64,000 bases of DNA from Hyphomonas sediminis (GCF_019679475.1 NZ_JAIEZP010000001.1:2790001-2854000), one strand, 5' to 3'; shown: positions 35,346 through 45,174, numbered from the stretch's first letter. Program-made: numbers and translations. Notes: a model not told the origin generated them from the sequence alone.

Positions 35346-35768
35346 TCAGAACTCGTCTCGGGTTACGCGGGGTACATTGAATTTGTTGCGGATGGCAGTG
35401 ATTTCGGCGTCTGTCAGGAAATCCGCTTCCGGCGGCATGGCGTCGAAATTACCACGAATATTCTCCGCGATGGCCAGGATCTCCTCTGCGCCACCTGCGG
35501 CAACCTCAGCGCGCGCATCTGCGAAGGCCTGATCCAACGCATCACTGCGATCCAGCTGCGCCCGAAGGCGGTCGCCAGGATCATTCTTGGGGTCCGATTG
35601 CGGCAGCGCGGCAAGGTCCGGATACCCCTCGCCACGGATTTCCGCTCGCCGTTCGCCATACCATTCAGGCGCACTGTTGACGGCTTCCCTCACCTTGGTG
35701 AACGATGACGTACACCCCGCCACAAGCATGGCAGGCACAATCAGGAGGGGAATCGCCGTGATTTTCAT
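35346..35768 (-). CDS. small lipoprotein
   Basis: This 140-residue protein has a clear lipoprotein signal: a basic start MKIT, a hydrophobic core and the lipobox LVAGC with Cys19. The mature part has an EWYGERRAEIRGEGYPDLAALP segment and an acidic helical C-terminus; this pattern is common in alphaproteobacterial lipoproteins but has no known function. The start is 35768 or 35780 (MSLTM), and the much longer in-frame extension to 36086 overlaps phaC and is rejected. It is divergent from phaC by 71 bp and lies just upstream of alaC. Confidence 0.8.
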   Translation of the reverse strand: MKITAIPLLIVPAMLVAGCTSSFTKVREAVNSAPEWYGERRAEIRGEGYPDLAALPQSDPKNDPGDRLRAQLDRSDALDQAFADARAEVAAGGAEEILAIAENIRGNFDAMPPEADFLTDAEITAIRNKFNVPRVTRDEF

Positions 35769-35839
35769 GGTTAAACTCATTAAATGACAAACATTCTGAA
35801 GGATAGATAAGCCCACAAAACCGGGCGAAACTAAGATAT

Positions 35840-37675
35840 ATGGGCGGGAACAAGACACCAACGGCAGATACTCCATCCCTCGCCTCCTTGCTGATGGCGC
35901 AGGACCCGGCACATCTGCAAGTCCTGATGACAACGCTGGCGCTCGCAAATACCGAATCCCAGTCCCTTCTTGCAGAAGTCCTGACCGGATCGGGCCCGCT
36001 GGGCACTGTGGCGCAGGGCGACCCGATGGGCGCCGGAGACGCCTTCGGCCAGGTCGGCATGAGCCTCGCGCGCAATCCGATGGCACTGATGCAGGCCAAT
36101 ATGGACCTGATGCAGGGCTGGATGACGCTGTGGCAGGAAATGGTCACTGAGAGTTTCGAGGCCGAAGCGCCCCCGGTGAAGGACAAGCGCTTCTCCGACC
36201 CGGAATGGCAGGCCAACCCCACCTTCAAATTCATCCGGAAGGCTTACGACCTCAACGCCCGCTGGATGATGAGCCTGGCCGATCGCGCGCCCGACATTGA
36301 AGAACCCATCCACCGCCGGGCGAAGTTCTTCATGCAGCTGCTGACCGACAGCCTCGCCCCGACCAACTTCCTAGGCACCAATCCGCAAGCCCTGAAAGCC
36401 TTCATCGAAAGCGGCGGGGAAAGCGTCCTGGCCGGCCTGCGCCTCGCGCGGGAAGACATCCGCAAAGGCGGCGGCAAGCTCCACATCACGCAGAGCGACC
36501 ACACCCCCTTCACCATTGGCGAGAATATCGCCACGGCGCCGGGCGAAGTTGTCTTCCGTAACGACCTGATCGAGTTGATCCAGTTCGCCCCGACGCAGGA
36601 AACGGTCCACGCCAAGCCCTTGCTGATCTTCCCGCCCTGGATCAACAAGTTCTACATCCTGGATCTGCAGGAAAAGAACTCGATGATCCGCTGGCTCGTC
36701 GACCGTGGGCTGACGGTTTTCGTTGTCTCCTGGCGCAATGCCGATGAGGTCAGCAAGGACTTCACCTGGGACGATTACGCCCGGAAGGGCATCTACGCCG
36801 CTGTCGAAGCCGCCCTGATGGCGTCCGGCGCGAAGAGCCTGAATGCTGTCGGCTATTGCATCGGCGGCACCCTGCTCACTTCCGTACTCGGCCATATGGC
36901 CGCAACGGGATACAACAAGATCGACTCGGCAACCTTCTTCGCGTCGCAGTCGGACTTTGAACTTGCCGGCGACCTCAAAGTGTTCACCGATGGCCCCGGT
37001 CGCAATTACGTCTACTCGATCATTGACAACCATGGCGGCATTATGCCCGCCAAGGACATGTACGAGACCTTCAACTGGCTACGCCCGATCGACCTTGTCT
37101 GGCGCTATGTGGTTGACCAGTATATGCTGGGGAAAGAGCCCAAGCCCTTCGACCTGCTCTACTGGAATGCCGACCAGACCAATATCCCCGGCCCGGTTCA
37201 CAAACAGTACCTCTCCCAATGCTACGCAGAAAATCGCCTTGCAAAGGGCGAGTACACCGTCCTCGGAGAAAAAGTGAACATCGGCAATGTGAAGATCCCC
37301 GTGATGCTGCAAGCCAGCCGCGACGATCATATCGTGCCGTATGAAAGCGTGTTCCGCACAACGAAAATCTTTGGCGGCGACACCACCTTCGTTCTCTCCG
37401 GTTCAGGCCACATTGCCGGCGTGATCAATCATCCGGATGCCAACAAATACCAGCACTGGACCAATCCAGGCCCGCTGGATCAAGGCTCTGCGAAAGAATG
37501 GCTTGAGGGCGCGCAGGAAATACCGGGCAGCTGGTGGCCGACATGGTGGGCCTGGCTGAAGCCGAAGTCCGGCCGCAAGGTAAAAGCGATCCCCCCCAAG
37601 GACATGGGGCTGGGCGCTGCGCCTGGCACATACGTCAAGAAACGATCAGAAGACATCAAGCTTCCGACTGAATGA
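35840..37675 (+). CDS. phaC: class I poly(3-hydroxyalkanoate) synthase
   Basis: This 611-residue enzyme polymerises (R)-3-hydroxyacyl-CoA into PHA granules. The catalytic domain has the lipase-like box GYCIGG with nucleophile Cys340; Asp in QASRDDHIVPYE and His in SGSGHIAGVINHP complete the triad. The N-terminal domain includes SDPEWQANPTFKFIRKAYDL (119-138), the class I signature. The length is typical. No PhaE or PhaR partner is present nearby. The ribosome-binding site is weak. It is divergent from the small lipoprotein. Confidence 0.95.
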   Translation: MGGNKTPTADTPSLASLLMAQDPAHLQVLMTTLALANTESQSLLAEVLTGSGPLGTVAQGDPMGAGDAFGQVGMSLARNPMALMQANMDLMQGWMTLWQEMVTESFEAEAPPVKDKRFSDPEWQANPTFKFIRKAYDLNARWMMSLADRAPDIEEPIHRRAKFFMQLLTDSLAPTNFLGTNPQALKAFIESGGESVLAGLRLAREDIRKGGGKLHITQSDHTPFTIGENIATAPGEVVFRNDLIELIQFAPTQETVHAKPLLIFPPWINKFYILDLQEKNSMIRWLVDRGLTVFVVSWRNADEVSKDFTWDDYARKGIYAAVEAALMASGAKSLNAVGYCIGGTLLTSVLGHMAATGYNKIDSATFFASQSDFELAGDLKVFTDGPGRNYVYSIIDNHGGIMPAKDMYETFNWLRPIDLVWRYVVDQYMLGKEPKPFDLLYWNADQTNIPGPVHKQYLSQCYAENRLAKGEYTVLGEKVNIGNVKIPVMLQASRDDHIVPYESVFRTTKIFGGDTTFVLSGSGHIAGVINHPDANKYQHWTNPGPLDQGSAKEWLEGAQEIPGSWWPTWWAWLKPKSGRKVKAIPPKDMGLGAAPGTYVKKRSEDIKLPTE

Positions 37676-37848
37676 ATATACCAGGCGCCAGCGACAGTGT
37701 TTGCGGGAAAGCAAACCATTTTTTGTTGCCCGCGCATCTTCGTTAAAGTAGAAAATGCGCGCGCGGCAGCCCTGCCGCGATTCCGACGTATTCCTGCTCC
37801 AGATGAGGCTCGCCACTAGCTTGAGCTACGGCGGGAGGTTGCCACGCT

Positions 37849-38883
37849 ATGAAAATCCTGCACGTCTGCTCTACGTCTGCAATCTCCGGCGCCAATCGCT
37901 ATGCGTTTGATCTTGCTGCAGGTCAGGCCGCGCTGGGGCATGATGTGACAGTGATCACGCCCGCCCTGCCGGGTCACTCCCTCGATTTGAAGCCACCGGA
38001 GGTGAAACAGGTCTCCTTCGATGGCATTTATCCGATTGGCCTGATCTCTACGCTGCGGCGCCTGCGCGGAGATGTCATCCATTGCCATGGCGGCAAGGCA
38101 GCGAAGTGGCTGCGCCTTATGCCCGCCCGCCCGGCATCGGTCATCTCCTTGCATATTCGTTTCAAGAAGAATGCGATGGAGCATTTCGATGGCGTGCATG
38201 CGCTTGCGGATTGGCAGATGGAAGGCCTGCAATCCTTCAAGGGCCTGGTAAAGAAGGTCAATAATTGGGCGCCCAAGCTGAACGCCAGCGCGCCCGGCGC
38301 CGCTGAGGCCTGCCGCCAAAGCGTCGGCGCCTATCCTGATACGCCGCTTGCAGTCTTTGTAGGCCGGCTTGATCCGGTAAAAGGCGTCGACACGCTGATC
38401 CGCGCCTTCCGAAAGATTGATCGCTCCGACATTCGCCTGGCGATCGTTGGCGATGGCTCCGAAACTGAAGCGCTGAAGGCCCTCGCCGGGCCAGACTGCC
38501 GGATCAGTTTTGCAGGTTACTCCAAGGCGCCGGCCGACTGGTATAACGCTGCCGATCTGGTGGTGATGCCCTCACGCCACGAGCCCTTTGCGCTCGTCGC
38601 GCTTGAGGCGATGTCCTGCAACACGCCGCTGCTTGCCTCGGATCTTGAAGGCTTTCAGGAGATCTTCCGCGACCGGCCGGACAACCGTTTCCCGGAAGGC
38701 AACGCGGCAGCTCTGGCAGCAGCCATCTCCAATCGGCTGGCCGGAAAAATTCCCGGCGTGATCATGCGGGACCAATACGACATGCACCGGTTCAACCGGG
38801 ATGCCGGCGTTGCGGCGGTCACCGAATTCTATGCCGATGTCTGCGCGGCGAAACAGGGACTGTTCGAACCGCTGCCAACCTGA
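37849..38883 (+). CDS. family 4 glycosyltransferase
   Basis: This 344-residue GT-B enzyme starts MKILHVCSTSAISGANRYAFDLA, the standard GT4 acceptor-side opening with the glycine-rich loop. The C-terminal domain has VFVGRLDPVKGVDTLIRAF (about 166-184) and the donor-site motif SRHEPFALVALEAMSCNTPLLAS (about 243-265). It probably transfers a sugar to a lipid-linked or surface-glycan acceptor at the inner membrane. A 173-bp gap separates it from phaC. It is convergent with the FkbM methyltransferase 8 bp away, suggesting a small glycan-modification pair. Confidence 0.9.
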   Translation: MKILHVCSTSAISGANRYAFDLAAGQAALGHDVTVITPALPGHSLDLKPPEVKQVSFDGIYPIGLISTLRRLRGDVIHCHGGKAAKWLRLMPARPASVISLHIRFKKNAMEHFDGVHALADWQMEGLQSFKGLVKKVNNWAPKLNASAPGAAEACRQSVGAYPDTPLAVFVGRLDPVKGVDTLIRAFRKIDRSDIRLAIVGDGSETEALKALAGPDCRISFAGYSKAPADWYNAADLVVMPSRHEPFALVALEAMSCNTPLLASDLEGFQEIFRDRPDNRFPEGNAAALAAAISNRLAGKIPGVIMRDQYDMHRFNRDAGVAAVTEFYADVCAAKQGLFEPLPT

Positions 38884-38891
38884 GCAAGGCC

Positions 38892-39725
38892 TCAGGCTGC
38901 GGGACGACGGTTTGAAATCGAAAAGATGTTCTCGTTGATATGCAGGAAATCCCGGTTCAGCGGCGCGACCGCCTTGAGGAAGTTTCCCGACCTTGCCTGC
39001 CCCGGCATCATCCAGTCGTGCAACTCGATGATTGCCAGATAGAAATCATCGAACCAGGGCGATGGCTTTGAAAAGAGGTCCTGCTCAAACCCCTCAATGT
39101 CGATCTTGATAAGGAAGGGCGCCGCGCCTGCGCCGTGTGTGGACAGGATTTCAGGCACCGTGACAAAGGCCAGGTCGCCCTCAGGATCAGCCTCCACCTG
39201 AAAGGCGGCGCTGCCTCGCCCGACATCAACCACACGGCCCCGCCGGGATTCCGACGAGATGCCCGCCTGAACCGGAATGATGTTCCGCCCCCGGCAATTG
39301 TCGCTGAGCACCGCAAAATTGGCATCGTCGGGCTCCACCACCACGATGCGCGCCTCCGGAAAGTGCTCGGAAAAATAGAGGGATGAGAGGCCAATATTGC
39401 CGCCACAATCAACGATCAGCGGCACCTGGCCAGAAGCGAGGATCGCCTCATATCGCGCACGAATGTCGGCGAAACGCGCCAACCGGTCGACCCGGTAATC
39501 CTCCGATGCAAAGATCTGCTTGGCGATCGACAGGTCGTTTTTCGACCGGATCAGGAAGCGCGTGCGTGCGCCCGTTTTGCGGTTGCGGACGGTTTGCCGG
39601 GCGATGAAAGGCGGCGTCTCGAATACATAGGTACCAGGCCGTGTGCTGACGGTTTGCTCCAACCGCCGCCCCAGCCATTTGGCAAGCCGGCTGGCGCTGA
39701 ACTTCGGCCCCTTGAATTCCGGCAT
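38892..39725 (-). CDS. FkbM family methyltransferase
   Basis: This 277-residue SAM-dependent methyltransferase has motif I as LIVDCGGNIGLSSLYFSEHF, followed by IVVVEPDDANF and the FkbM-type PFLIKIDIEGFEQDLF block. The family O-methylates sugars and other hydroxyls. The start at 39725 (MPEFKGPKFSASRLA) is preferred over an extension to 40052, which runs into argC. It is convergent with the GT4 gene, so it may methylate the glycan that GT4 helps make; this is inference. Confidence 0.85.
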   Translation of the reverse strand: MPEFKGPKFSASRLAKWLGRRLEQTVSTRPGTYVFETPPFIARQTVRNRKTGARTRFLIRSKNDLSIAKQIFASEDYRVDRLARFADIRARYEAILASGQVPLIVDCGGNIGLSSLYFSEHFPEARIVVVEPDDANFAVLSDNCRGRNIIPVQAGISSESRRGRVVDVGRGSAAFQVEADPEGDLAFVTVPEILSTHGAGAAPFLIKIDIEGFEQDLFSKPSPWFDDFYLAIIELHDWMMPGQARSGNFLKAVAPLNRDFLHINENIFSISNRRPAA

Positions 39726-39816
39726 GCAATCTCCCCGAGGCGATCCACCGCCAAGGGGGAAACCACTAACGCGGCATGCTTGTCCCTTCAAGGCATTCTG
39801 CCTTGGCGTCAGCCAC

Positions 39817-40752
39817 TCAGGCGACGAGGCCGGCGCCTTCATCAAGCCCAAGCGCAATGTTGAGGTTCTGGACCGCAGCGCCCGAAGCGCCCTTGCCGAG
39901 ATTGTCCAGCCGCGCAACCAGGCGCGCCTGCTCATCCGTGCCGAACACGTAGATCTCAAGCCGGTTGGTGTCGTTGCAACCTTCTGCATCCAGCGACTTG
40001 ATCGCGTCCGCTTCCGCCAGCGTCGCCACCTTGATGAAGCGCTCATTGGCATACGCCGCTGTCAGCACCTTGTGCACATCCTTGCGCTTGGCCTTGGACG
40101 GCAGCGCCCAGAGCGGCAGCGGCACTTCCACGATCATGCCTTGTGCGTAGCGCCCGACCGCAGGCGTAAACATCGGCGTGTGGGAAAGGCCGGTGAACTT
40201 CTTCATTTCCGGCGGGTGCTTGTGCTGCTGGCCGAGTGCATAGATGCGGAAGTTGTCTTCTGTCTGGCGCTCTTCGAACTCGGCGATCATCGGCTTCCCG
40301 CCCCCCGAATAGCCTGAGACCGCATTGACCGTCACCGGCCAGTCCGCCGGGATGATCCCGGCCACCACAAGCGGACGTACCAGCGCAATGAAGCCTGTCG
40401 GATAGCAGCCAGGATTGGAGATACGCGTCGCCGCAGCGATGGAGGCGCGCTGAGCCTTGTCCATCTCGGCAAAGCCATAAATCCAGCCACTCGATGTGCG
40501 GTGCGCGGTCGAGGCGTCGATCACCACGGTATTGGGATTGGTCACCAGGCTGACGGCCAGCCGCGAAGCATCATCGGGCAGGCACAGGATTACGGCGTCC
40601 GCCTTGTTGATCATCGCGGCGCGCGCATCGACATCCTTGCGTTTGTCAGGGTCGATGGAGATCAATTCAAGATCCCGGCGGCCTTTCAGCCGATCCGCAA
40701 TCTGAAGGCCGGTGGTGCCAGCTTCGCCATCGATGAAAACCTTGGGCAACAT
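39817..40752 (-). CDS. argC: N-acetyl-gamma-glutamyl-phosphate reductase, type 2
   Basis: This 311-residue NADPH-dependent enzyme makes N-acetylglutamate semialdehyde in arginine synthesis. The catalytic Cys116 lies in ISNPGCYPTG; the N-terminal FIDGEAGTTGLQIADRL is the short-type ArgC nucleotide site. The size matches the short type 2 form found in alphaproteobacteria. It lies downstream of rplM-rpsI on the same strand. A terminator separates them, so transcription is probably independent. Confidence 0.95.
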   Translation of the reverse strand: MLPKVFIDGEAGTTGLQIADRLKGRRDLELISIDPDKRKDVDARAAMINKADAVILCLPDDASRLAVSLVTNPNTVVIDASTAHRTSSGWIYGFAEMDKAQRASIAAATRISNPGCYPTGFIALVRPLVVAGIIPADWPVTVNAVSGYSGGGKPMIAEFEERQTEDNFRIYALGQQHKHPPEMKKFTGLSHTPMFTPAVGRYAQGMIVEVPLPLWALPSKAKRKDVHKVLTAAYANERFIKVATLAEADAIKSLDAEGCNDTNRLEIYVFGTDEQARLVARLDNLGKGASGAAVQNLNIALGLDEGAGLVA

Positions 40753-40775
40753 ACGCCCCTCCGCCAGTCAGGCAC

Positions 40776-40810
40776 AAAAACAAACGGGCGCTCCGTTTCC
40801 GAAGCGCCCG
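40776..40810 (-). terminator. intrinsic terminator of the rplM-rpsI operon
   Basis: CGGGCGCT and AGCGCCCG form an 8-bp stem with a 10-base loop. On the minus transcript it is followed by TTTGTTTTTG. It starts 26 bp after the rpsI stop and lies just upstream of argC. Confidence 0.82.
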
Positions 40811-40835
40811 CCAGACAAATGATATGCTGCTGCGA

Positions 40836-41321
40836 TTAGCGCTTCGAGAACTGGAAGCTGCGGCGTGCTTTCGCCTTGCCGTACTTCTTACGCTCAACGA
40901 CGCGCGGGTCGCGGGTCAGGAAGCCGAACGGCTTCAGCTTGCTGCGGAGCGTCGGTTCGAAAGCAACGAGCGCGCGCGAGATGCCGTGACGAACAGCGCC
41001 AGCCTGGCCCATGAGGCCCGAACCTTTGACGGTCGCGATCACGTCGAACTCGGTCTCACGGCCGGCTTCGATCAGCGGCTGGGCGATAACCATGCGCAGA
41101 ACCGGACGAGCAAAATACTGCTCCTGGTCACGGCCGTTGATGATGATCTTGCCAGAGCCGCGCTTGATCCAGACGCGGGCGACAGCTTCCTTGCGGCGGC
41201 CGGTGCCGTAAGCACGGCCCTGCGCGTCGATCTTCGGCTCAGCGGCTTTCACCGGTTGGGCAGAAGGCGTGCCACCAGCGATGGCACCAAGGTCTTGCAG
41301 CGAGTTCGCGGTATCGGTCAT
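40836..41321 (-). CDS. rpsI: 30S ribosomal protein S9
   Basis: This 161-residue S9 protein is recognisable from [18 protein letters not shown], the S9 signature [19 protein letters not shown], and the C-terminal [16 protein letters not shown] tail that reaches the decoding centre. A roughly 35-residue N-terminal extension rich in Ala and Pro precedes the core, as in other alphaproteobacteria. It follows rplM by 5 bp, the conserved L13-S9 operon. Confidence 0.98.
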   Translation of the reverse strand: MTDTANSLQDLGAIAGGTPSAQPVKAAEPKIDAQGRAYGTGRRKEAVARVWIKRGSGKIIINGRDQEQYFARPVLRMVIAQPLIEAGRETEFDVIATVKGSGLMGQAGAVRHGISRALVAFEPTLRSKLKPFGFLTRDPRVVERKKYGKAKARRSFQFSKR

Positions 41322-41326
41322 GTTTA

Positions 41327-41791
41327 TCAGGCCGTCTTGGAGTTTTTGCGGTTCATCGCCTTGAAGTCTACGACTTCGGGCGACTGTGCAGTGTGGGGGT
41401 GCTCGGCGCCGGCGTAAACGCGCAGCTTGCCGTACTGTTTGCGCGACAGCGCGCTTTCACGCGGCATCATACGCTTCACAGCGAGTTCGATAGCGCGCTC
41501 CGGGAAGCGGCCGGAAAGGATCTTGCCAGCGGTGGTCTGCTTGATACCGCCCGGATAACCGGTGTGACGGTAGTAGACTTTGTCTGCCAGCTTGTTGCCG
41601 GTGAACACGGCCTTATCAGCATTGATAACAACGATGTGATCGCCGGTATCCACATGCGGAGTAAAGTCAGGGCGGTGCTTGCCGCGAAGGCGCTTGGCGA
41701 CGTAAGAAGCAAGGCGTCCGACGACGACGTCGGTCGCGTCGATCACGACCCACTTGTTCTCTACGCCGACGGGTGCGTTATAAGTTTTCAT
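41327..41791 (-). CDS. rplM: 50S ribosomal protein L13
   Basis: This 154-residue L13 protein shows [20 protein letters not shown] and the signature [19 protein letters not shown] near the middle, with [20 protein letters not shown] toward the C-terminus. It is the first gene of the rplM-rpsI operon and is divergent from a lipoprotein gene 38 bp away. No autoregulatory leader is obvious in that short gap. Confidence 0.98.
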   Translation of the reverse strand: MKTYNAPVGVENKWVVIDATDVVVGRLASYVAKRLRGKHRPDFTPHVDTGDHIVVINADKAVFTGNKLADKVYYRHTGYPGGIKQTTAGKILSGRFPERAIELAVKRMMPRESALSRKQYGKLRVYAGAEHPHTAQSPEVVDFKAMNRKNSKTA

Positions 41792-41829
41792 TGCTCTGCT
41801 CAGAGCCTCTGCTTATCGGAGTTCCAGGA

Positions 41830-42795
41830 ATGCAAATTAAGGGCTGGCGTTTAAGCGCCGCGTTTCCCTTTGTCAACGCAGCCGCCGGGCTGAGCCTGCT
41901 TTTTACGGCAACAGCTTGTGGACGACAAGAAACCACACCGGAACCGGCAGCACAAGACACTGTAATTGCTGGCGAAATTGAACTTCCTGCGGTTTGGTCC
42001 ACGCGCCCGCTTCAGGGAAAAGTGCGCGATGTCGCCCTTTCATCGGGCTCAGGAACGGTCCTGGCGGTATCATATGACGCTGGCGGCCTGGAATTTTTTG
42101 ACATGGAAGGCGATCGCCTGGGTGAACCGGCGCGATTCCATCTGAAAGATCTGGCCAATGGCCGCTCTGCAAATATCCAGGATGCGCAGCTTTCCATCTT
42201 CCCCGGTGTGACTGAAGAAGGCGCCCTCAAGGCTTACGTCTTCGGCGAGGGCCTCGTGGCACCCGCGCAGATCGACCTGCCGATTCCGGAAGAGCGGATG
42301 GTCGAAGGCCTGTGCACCGGCGACGCGGGCACGATGGGCCTGATGCGGATCGCCTACTGGACGATCTCCAACAACCTCGTGCTACGCACCGGCATCCTCA
42401 GCGAAGACAATGGCGAGATGAAGTGGCGCGAAGAAGCCACCACTGAGGCCGGCTTCCCGATCAAGTCCTGCGTCTTTGCCTATGACACGCTGGTGGCCTC
42501 CCCGCGTGCCTTCGCAACGGCGGCGCTGACGCGCGGCGAAACCTCTGCCCTCCTCTCGATCGAGGATGGCGGCCCGCTCCAGTTCTCAACCGACCTTGGC
42601 ATGACGACCAGCGAAGTTGCTGTCCGCGATGGCATCACCGTGACCGCGCCAGACGCGCCGACCGCGGTAACCGCCAACGGCATTGTGCCGGCTGGCGGTT
42701 TTCCTGGCGGCGTCGTTGTGGTCGCCGGTGAGACGACCGAGGGCACCCATCAGGTCGTCTTCATTGATCCCAGCGCTGTCACGCTGAAGGACTAG
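41830..42795 (+). CDS. putative exported lipoprotein of unknown function
   Basis: This 321-residue protein begins MQIKGWRLSAAFPF and has a hydrophobic stretch ending in a lipobox-like TATAC, so it is probably lipidated. The mature chain looks all-beta, with repeats of the type VLAVSYDAGGLEFFDMEGD and ISNNLVLRTGILSEDNGEM, compatible with a beta-propeller; no catalytic motif is seen. The frame opens at 41773, but the ATG at 41830 gives the signal peptide. Its 3' end overlaps the convergent ctaA by 17 bp. Similar lipoproteins occur near rplM in related genomes as far as I recall, but I cannot confirm that. Confidence 0.72.
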   Translation: MQIKGWRLSAAFPFVNAAAGLSLLFTATACGRQETTPEPAAQDTVIAGEIELPAVWSTRPLQGKVRDVALSSGSGTVLAVSYDAGGLEFFDMEGDRLGEPARFHLKDLANGRSANIQDAQLSIFPGVTEEGALKAYVFGEGLVAPAQIDLPIPEERMVEGLCTGDAGTMGLMRIAYWTISNNLVLRTGILSEDNGEMKWREEATTEAGFPIKSCVFAYDTLVASPRAFATAALTRGETSALLSIEDGGPLQFSTDLGMTTSEVAVRDGITVTAPDAPTAVTANGIVPAGGFPGGVVVVAGETTEGTHQVVFIDPSAVTLKD

Positions 42796-43834
42796 TCGCC
42801 TCAGCCGCTTTCGGGCCGCCTGCGCGCCAGACCGCGTAGACGGCCCAAAGCGTTGTCACCACGCCCAGCCCCTGATGGACCAGCGCCAGCCCGAGCGGTG
42901 CTGCGTTCAGCAGGGTCAGTATCCCCCAGATCGCCTGCGCGCTGACCAGGCCGGCCAGCACTGCCAGCTCCCGGCGCAGGCCCGTGCCCCGGAACATCCA
43001 CGCTGCCGCAAGGCTGCCCGCCCAGATGATGTAGGCCAGCAGGCGGTGATTGAACTGCGTCGCCTCCCGCCCTTCGAAGAAACTGCGGATGCCCAGCTCG
43101 GCATGTATATAATGTGCGGGGAACACTTCGCCCGCCATCAGCGGCCAGTCGGTATAGGTGCGGCCCGCGTCAAGCCCGGCAACCAGTGCGCCTGCCGCCA
43201 TCTGGATGAAAATCAGGATCAGCAGCACTTTGGCCGACTGCCGCGCGGCCTTCGGCACATCCGCCTTTGCCCGCCTGCTGAGATCCAGCCACAGCCAGGT
43301 AACGACCACCAGAATCAGCAACGCCAGCATGAAATGGGTCATGAGCCGGTAAGGCGCGACCGAAATACGCTCCGTCTCCCCGATGCCGCTGGATACCATC
43401 CACCAGCCGATCGCGCCTTGCAGGCCGCCCAGCGCGATCAGGCCCAGCAACTTCCAGCCGAGCCCCTGCCCCAGCCAGCGCCGCCAGGCAAAAACGGCAA
43501 AGCCAAGCGCCGCGACGAGCCCGATGGCCCGCCCGATCTGGCGATGGCCCCACTCCCACCAGTAAATGAACTGGAATTCGGAAAGCGCCATTCCGGAGTT
43601 GGTAAGCTGGTATTGCTTGGTCGAGCGGTATTTGTCGAACTCCGCCATCCAGGCCGCTTCGCTCATCGGCGGCAACGCCCCGCTGACCGGGCGCCATTCT
43701 GTAATGGAAAGGCCGGAATCCGTCAGGCGCGTTGCGCCGCCAACGAGGATGATCGCATAGACCATGAGGCCGAGAAGGATCAGCCAACGGCGGATCCAGG
43801 CTGCGGCAACGGGGGAAATTGCACTTGTTGTCAT
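42779..43834 (-). CDS. ctaA: heme A synthase (COX15/CtaA)
   Basis: This 351-residue inner-membrane enzyme oxidises the C8 methyl of heme O to give heme A for aa3-type cytochrome oxidases. The N-terminal YAIILVGGATRLTDSGLSITEWRP block is the COX15 signature. EFQFIYWWEWGHRQIGRAIG carries a haem-ligand His region, mirrored by EATQFNHRLLAYIIW in the second half. About eight helices are visible, as expected for the type 2 enzyme. Other heme-copper oxidase assembly genes are not in the window. Confidence 0.96.
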   Translation of the reverse strand: MTTSAISPVAAAWIRRWLILLGLMVYAIILVGGATRLTDSGLSITEWRPVSGALPPMSEAAWMAEFDKYRSTKQYQLTNSGMALSEFQFIYWWEWGHRQIGRAIGLVAALGFAVFAWRRWLGQGLGWKLLGLIALGGLQGAIGWWMVSSGIGETERISVAPYRLMTHFMLALLILVVVTWLWLDLSRRAKADVPKAARQSAKVLLILIFIQMAAGALVAGLDAGRTYTDWPLMAGEVFPAHYIHAELGIRSFFEGREATQFNHRLLAYIIWAGSLAAAWMFRGTGLRRELAVLAGLVSAQAIWGILTLLNAAPLGLALVHQGLGVVTTLWAVYAVWRAGGPKAAEATSPSA

Positions 43835-43914
43835 GCCGCCTAGATCACTTGACGGGCGGCCGGATCAAGGGTCGCTTTGGTCGCAGCCATCCTGAAACAC
43901 CGCCGGAGCCCCAG

Positions 43915-44127
43915 ATGCAGAACCCGCGAAAGCCTGTCGCCATGCTGCTGATGCTGGCTTATCTGTTCGCTTATGTGATCGGCGTTGCAACCCTCAGTGG
44001 CCCGGTCGGCACCTTGCCCGCATGGGTTCAGCTACTCTTTTATATTTCCGCCGGCGTTCTCTGGATCCTGCCCCTGAAGCCGCTTTTTGCCTGGATGAAC
44101 GCGATCGAGCCGCCGGAAGAAGACTGA
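43915..44127 (+). CDS. DUF2842 family small membrane protein
   Basis: This 70-residue protein has two hydrophobic helices, residues about 8-28 (VAMLLMLAYLFAYVIGVATL) and 36-60, with WVQLLFYISAGVLWILPLKP matching the DUF2842 pattern known from alphaproteobacteria. The open frame extends upstream to 43819, but the ATG at 43915 gives the family-typical short form. Its function is unknown. It is divergent from ctaA by 80 bp and convergent with the AraC regulator. Confidence 0.82.
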   Translation: MQNPRKPVAMLLMLAYLFAYVIGVATLSGPVGTLPAWVQLLFYISAGVLWILPLKPLFAWMNAIEPPEED

Positions 44128-44130
44128 TCC

Positions 44131-45021
44131 TCAGGCAACTTCGCGGGTCACCAGCGCCCGGATGGCGGCAATGTCCCGTGCCGGCGGTGCGCCGAACTGG
44201 CGGCTATAGTCCCGACTGAAATGCGACGCGCTTTCATAGCCGATGGCGTAGCCGACTGCCGCCACCTCCTTATTCTCCAGCAACATCCGGCGGGCTTCCT
44301 GCAGGCGGATCAGCTTCTGGAACTGCACCGGCGAGAGCGTCGTCACCGCTTTGAAGTGTCGGTGGAAAGACGCGACGCTCATCCCTGCCATTTCGGCCAG
44401 ATCAGGCACGCGCAGCGGCTCGCGGAAGTGATCGCGGATCCAGGCGGTTGCCCGGCCGATGCGGCCGGCCCGGCTGTCGCGCAGGCCTACCTGACGCAGC
44501 ATACCGCCCAGCGGCCCGTTCAGGACACGCCAGACGATCTCGCGCTGGATCAGCGGCGCCATCACGGCAATGTCCTTTGGATGATCCAGCAGGCCGAGCA
44601 GGCGTGCCAGCGGATCGATCATCACGTCTTCCAGCTTGTCCGTATGCAGCGCGGAGAACGCATCGTCCCTTGCCGCCTCTTCTGACGCCGCCGGCATCAG
44701 CTCGGCCACCATAGCGGGGTCCACTTCCAGGCTCAGCGCCAGATAGGGCCGCTCGGGCGAGGCCTCCGTGATGCGTGCCGTCACCGGCACATCCACCGAC
44801 GCCAGCAGGCAATGCCCCTCCCGGTACTTGAAAGTCCGCTCACCCAGCATGGAGGTCTTCGCCCCCTGCAGCACCGCACAAAAAGATGGGCGGTAAACCG
44901 ACCGGATCACCGATGGCGCCTGCGTTCGCGTCAGGCGCAGCCCCGGAACAGGCGTTTCCCTCCCGTGCGCCAGGGCTTGCCGGTCGAGCAGGGCGGCGAG
45001 GGTCTGAAGATCCGTCATCAT
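44131..45021 (-). CDS. AraC family transcriptional regulator
   Basis: This protein of about 296 residues has an N-terminal AraC_N ligand/dimer domain (TRTQAPSVIRSVYRPSFCAV region) and a C-terminal double helix-turn-helix. LRVPDLAEMAGMSVASFHRHFK is the first recognition unit and AVGYAIGYESASHFSRDYSRQFG the second. The start is one of two adjacent ATGs (45021 or 45018). It is divergent from an aldo/keto reductase with a 153-bp gap, the common layout for YqhC-like regulators that control a neighbouring reductase. The inducer is unknown. Confidence 0.9.
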   Translation of the reverse strand: MMTDLQTLAALLDRQALAHGRETPVPGLRLTRTQAPSVIRSVYRPSFCAVLQGAKTSMLGERTFKYREGHCLLASVDVPVTARITEASPERPYLALSLEVDPAMVAELMPAASEEAARDDAFSALHTDKLEDVMIDPLARLLGLLDHPKDIAVMAPLIQREIVWRVLNGPLGGMLRQVGLRDSRAGRIGRATAWIRDHFREPLRVPDLAEMAGMSVASFHRHFKAVTTLSPVQFQKLIRLQEARRMLLENKEVAAVGYAIGYESASHFSRDYSRQFGAPPARDIAAIRALVTREVA

Positions 45022-45174
45022 GGCCTTACTCAACCACAGTCGGCGTCCGCGCGCGACTGCCCTCACGCGCAATTGAGAGAATCCGGCAAGACTTTGAGAG
45101 GATCAGCGACGGACACACCGGCCTTCCCGCCTTAAATCAGGGGCATTCCACTTCCAAAGAATGGAGCCCTCCCT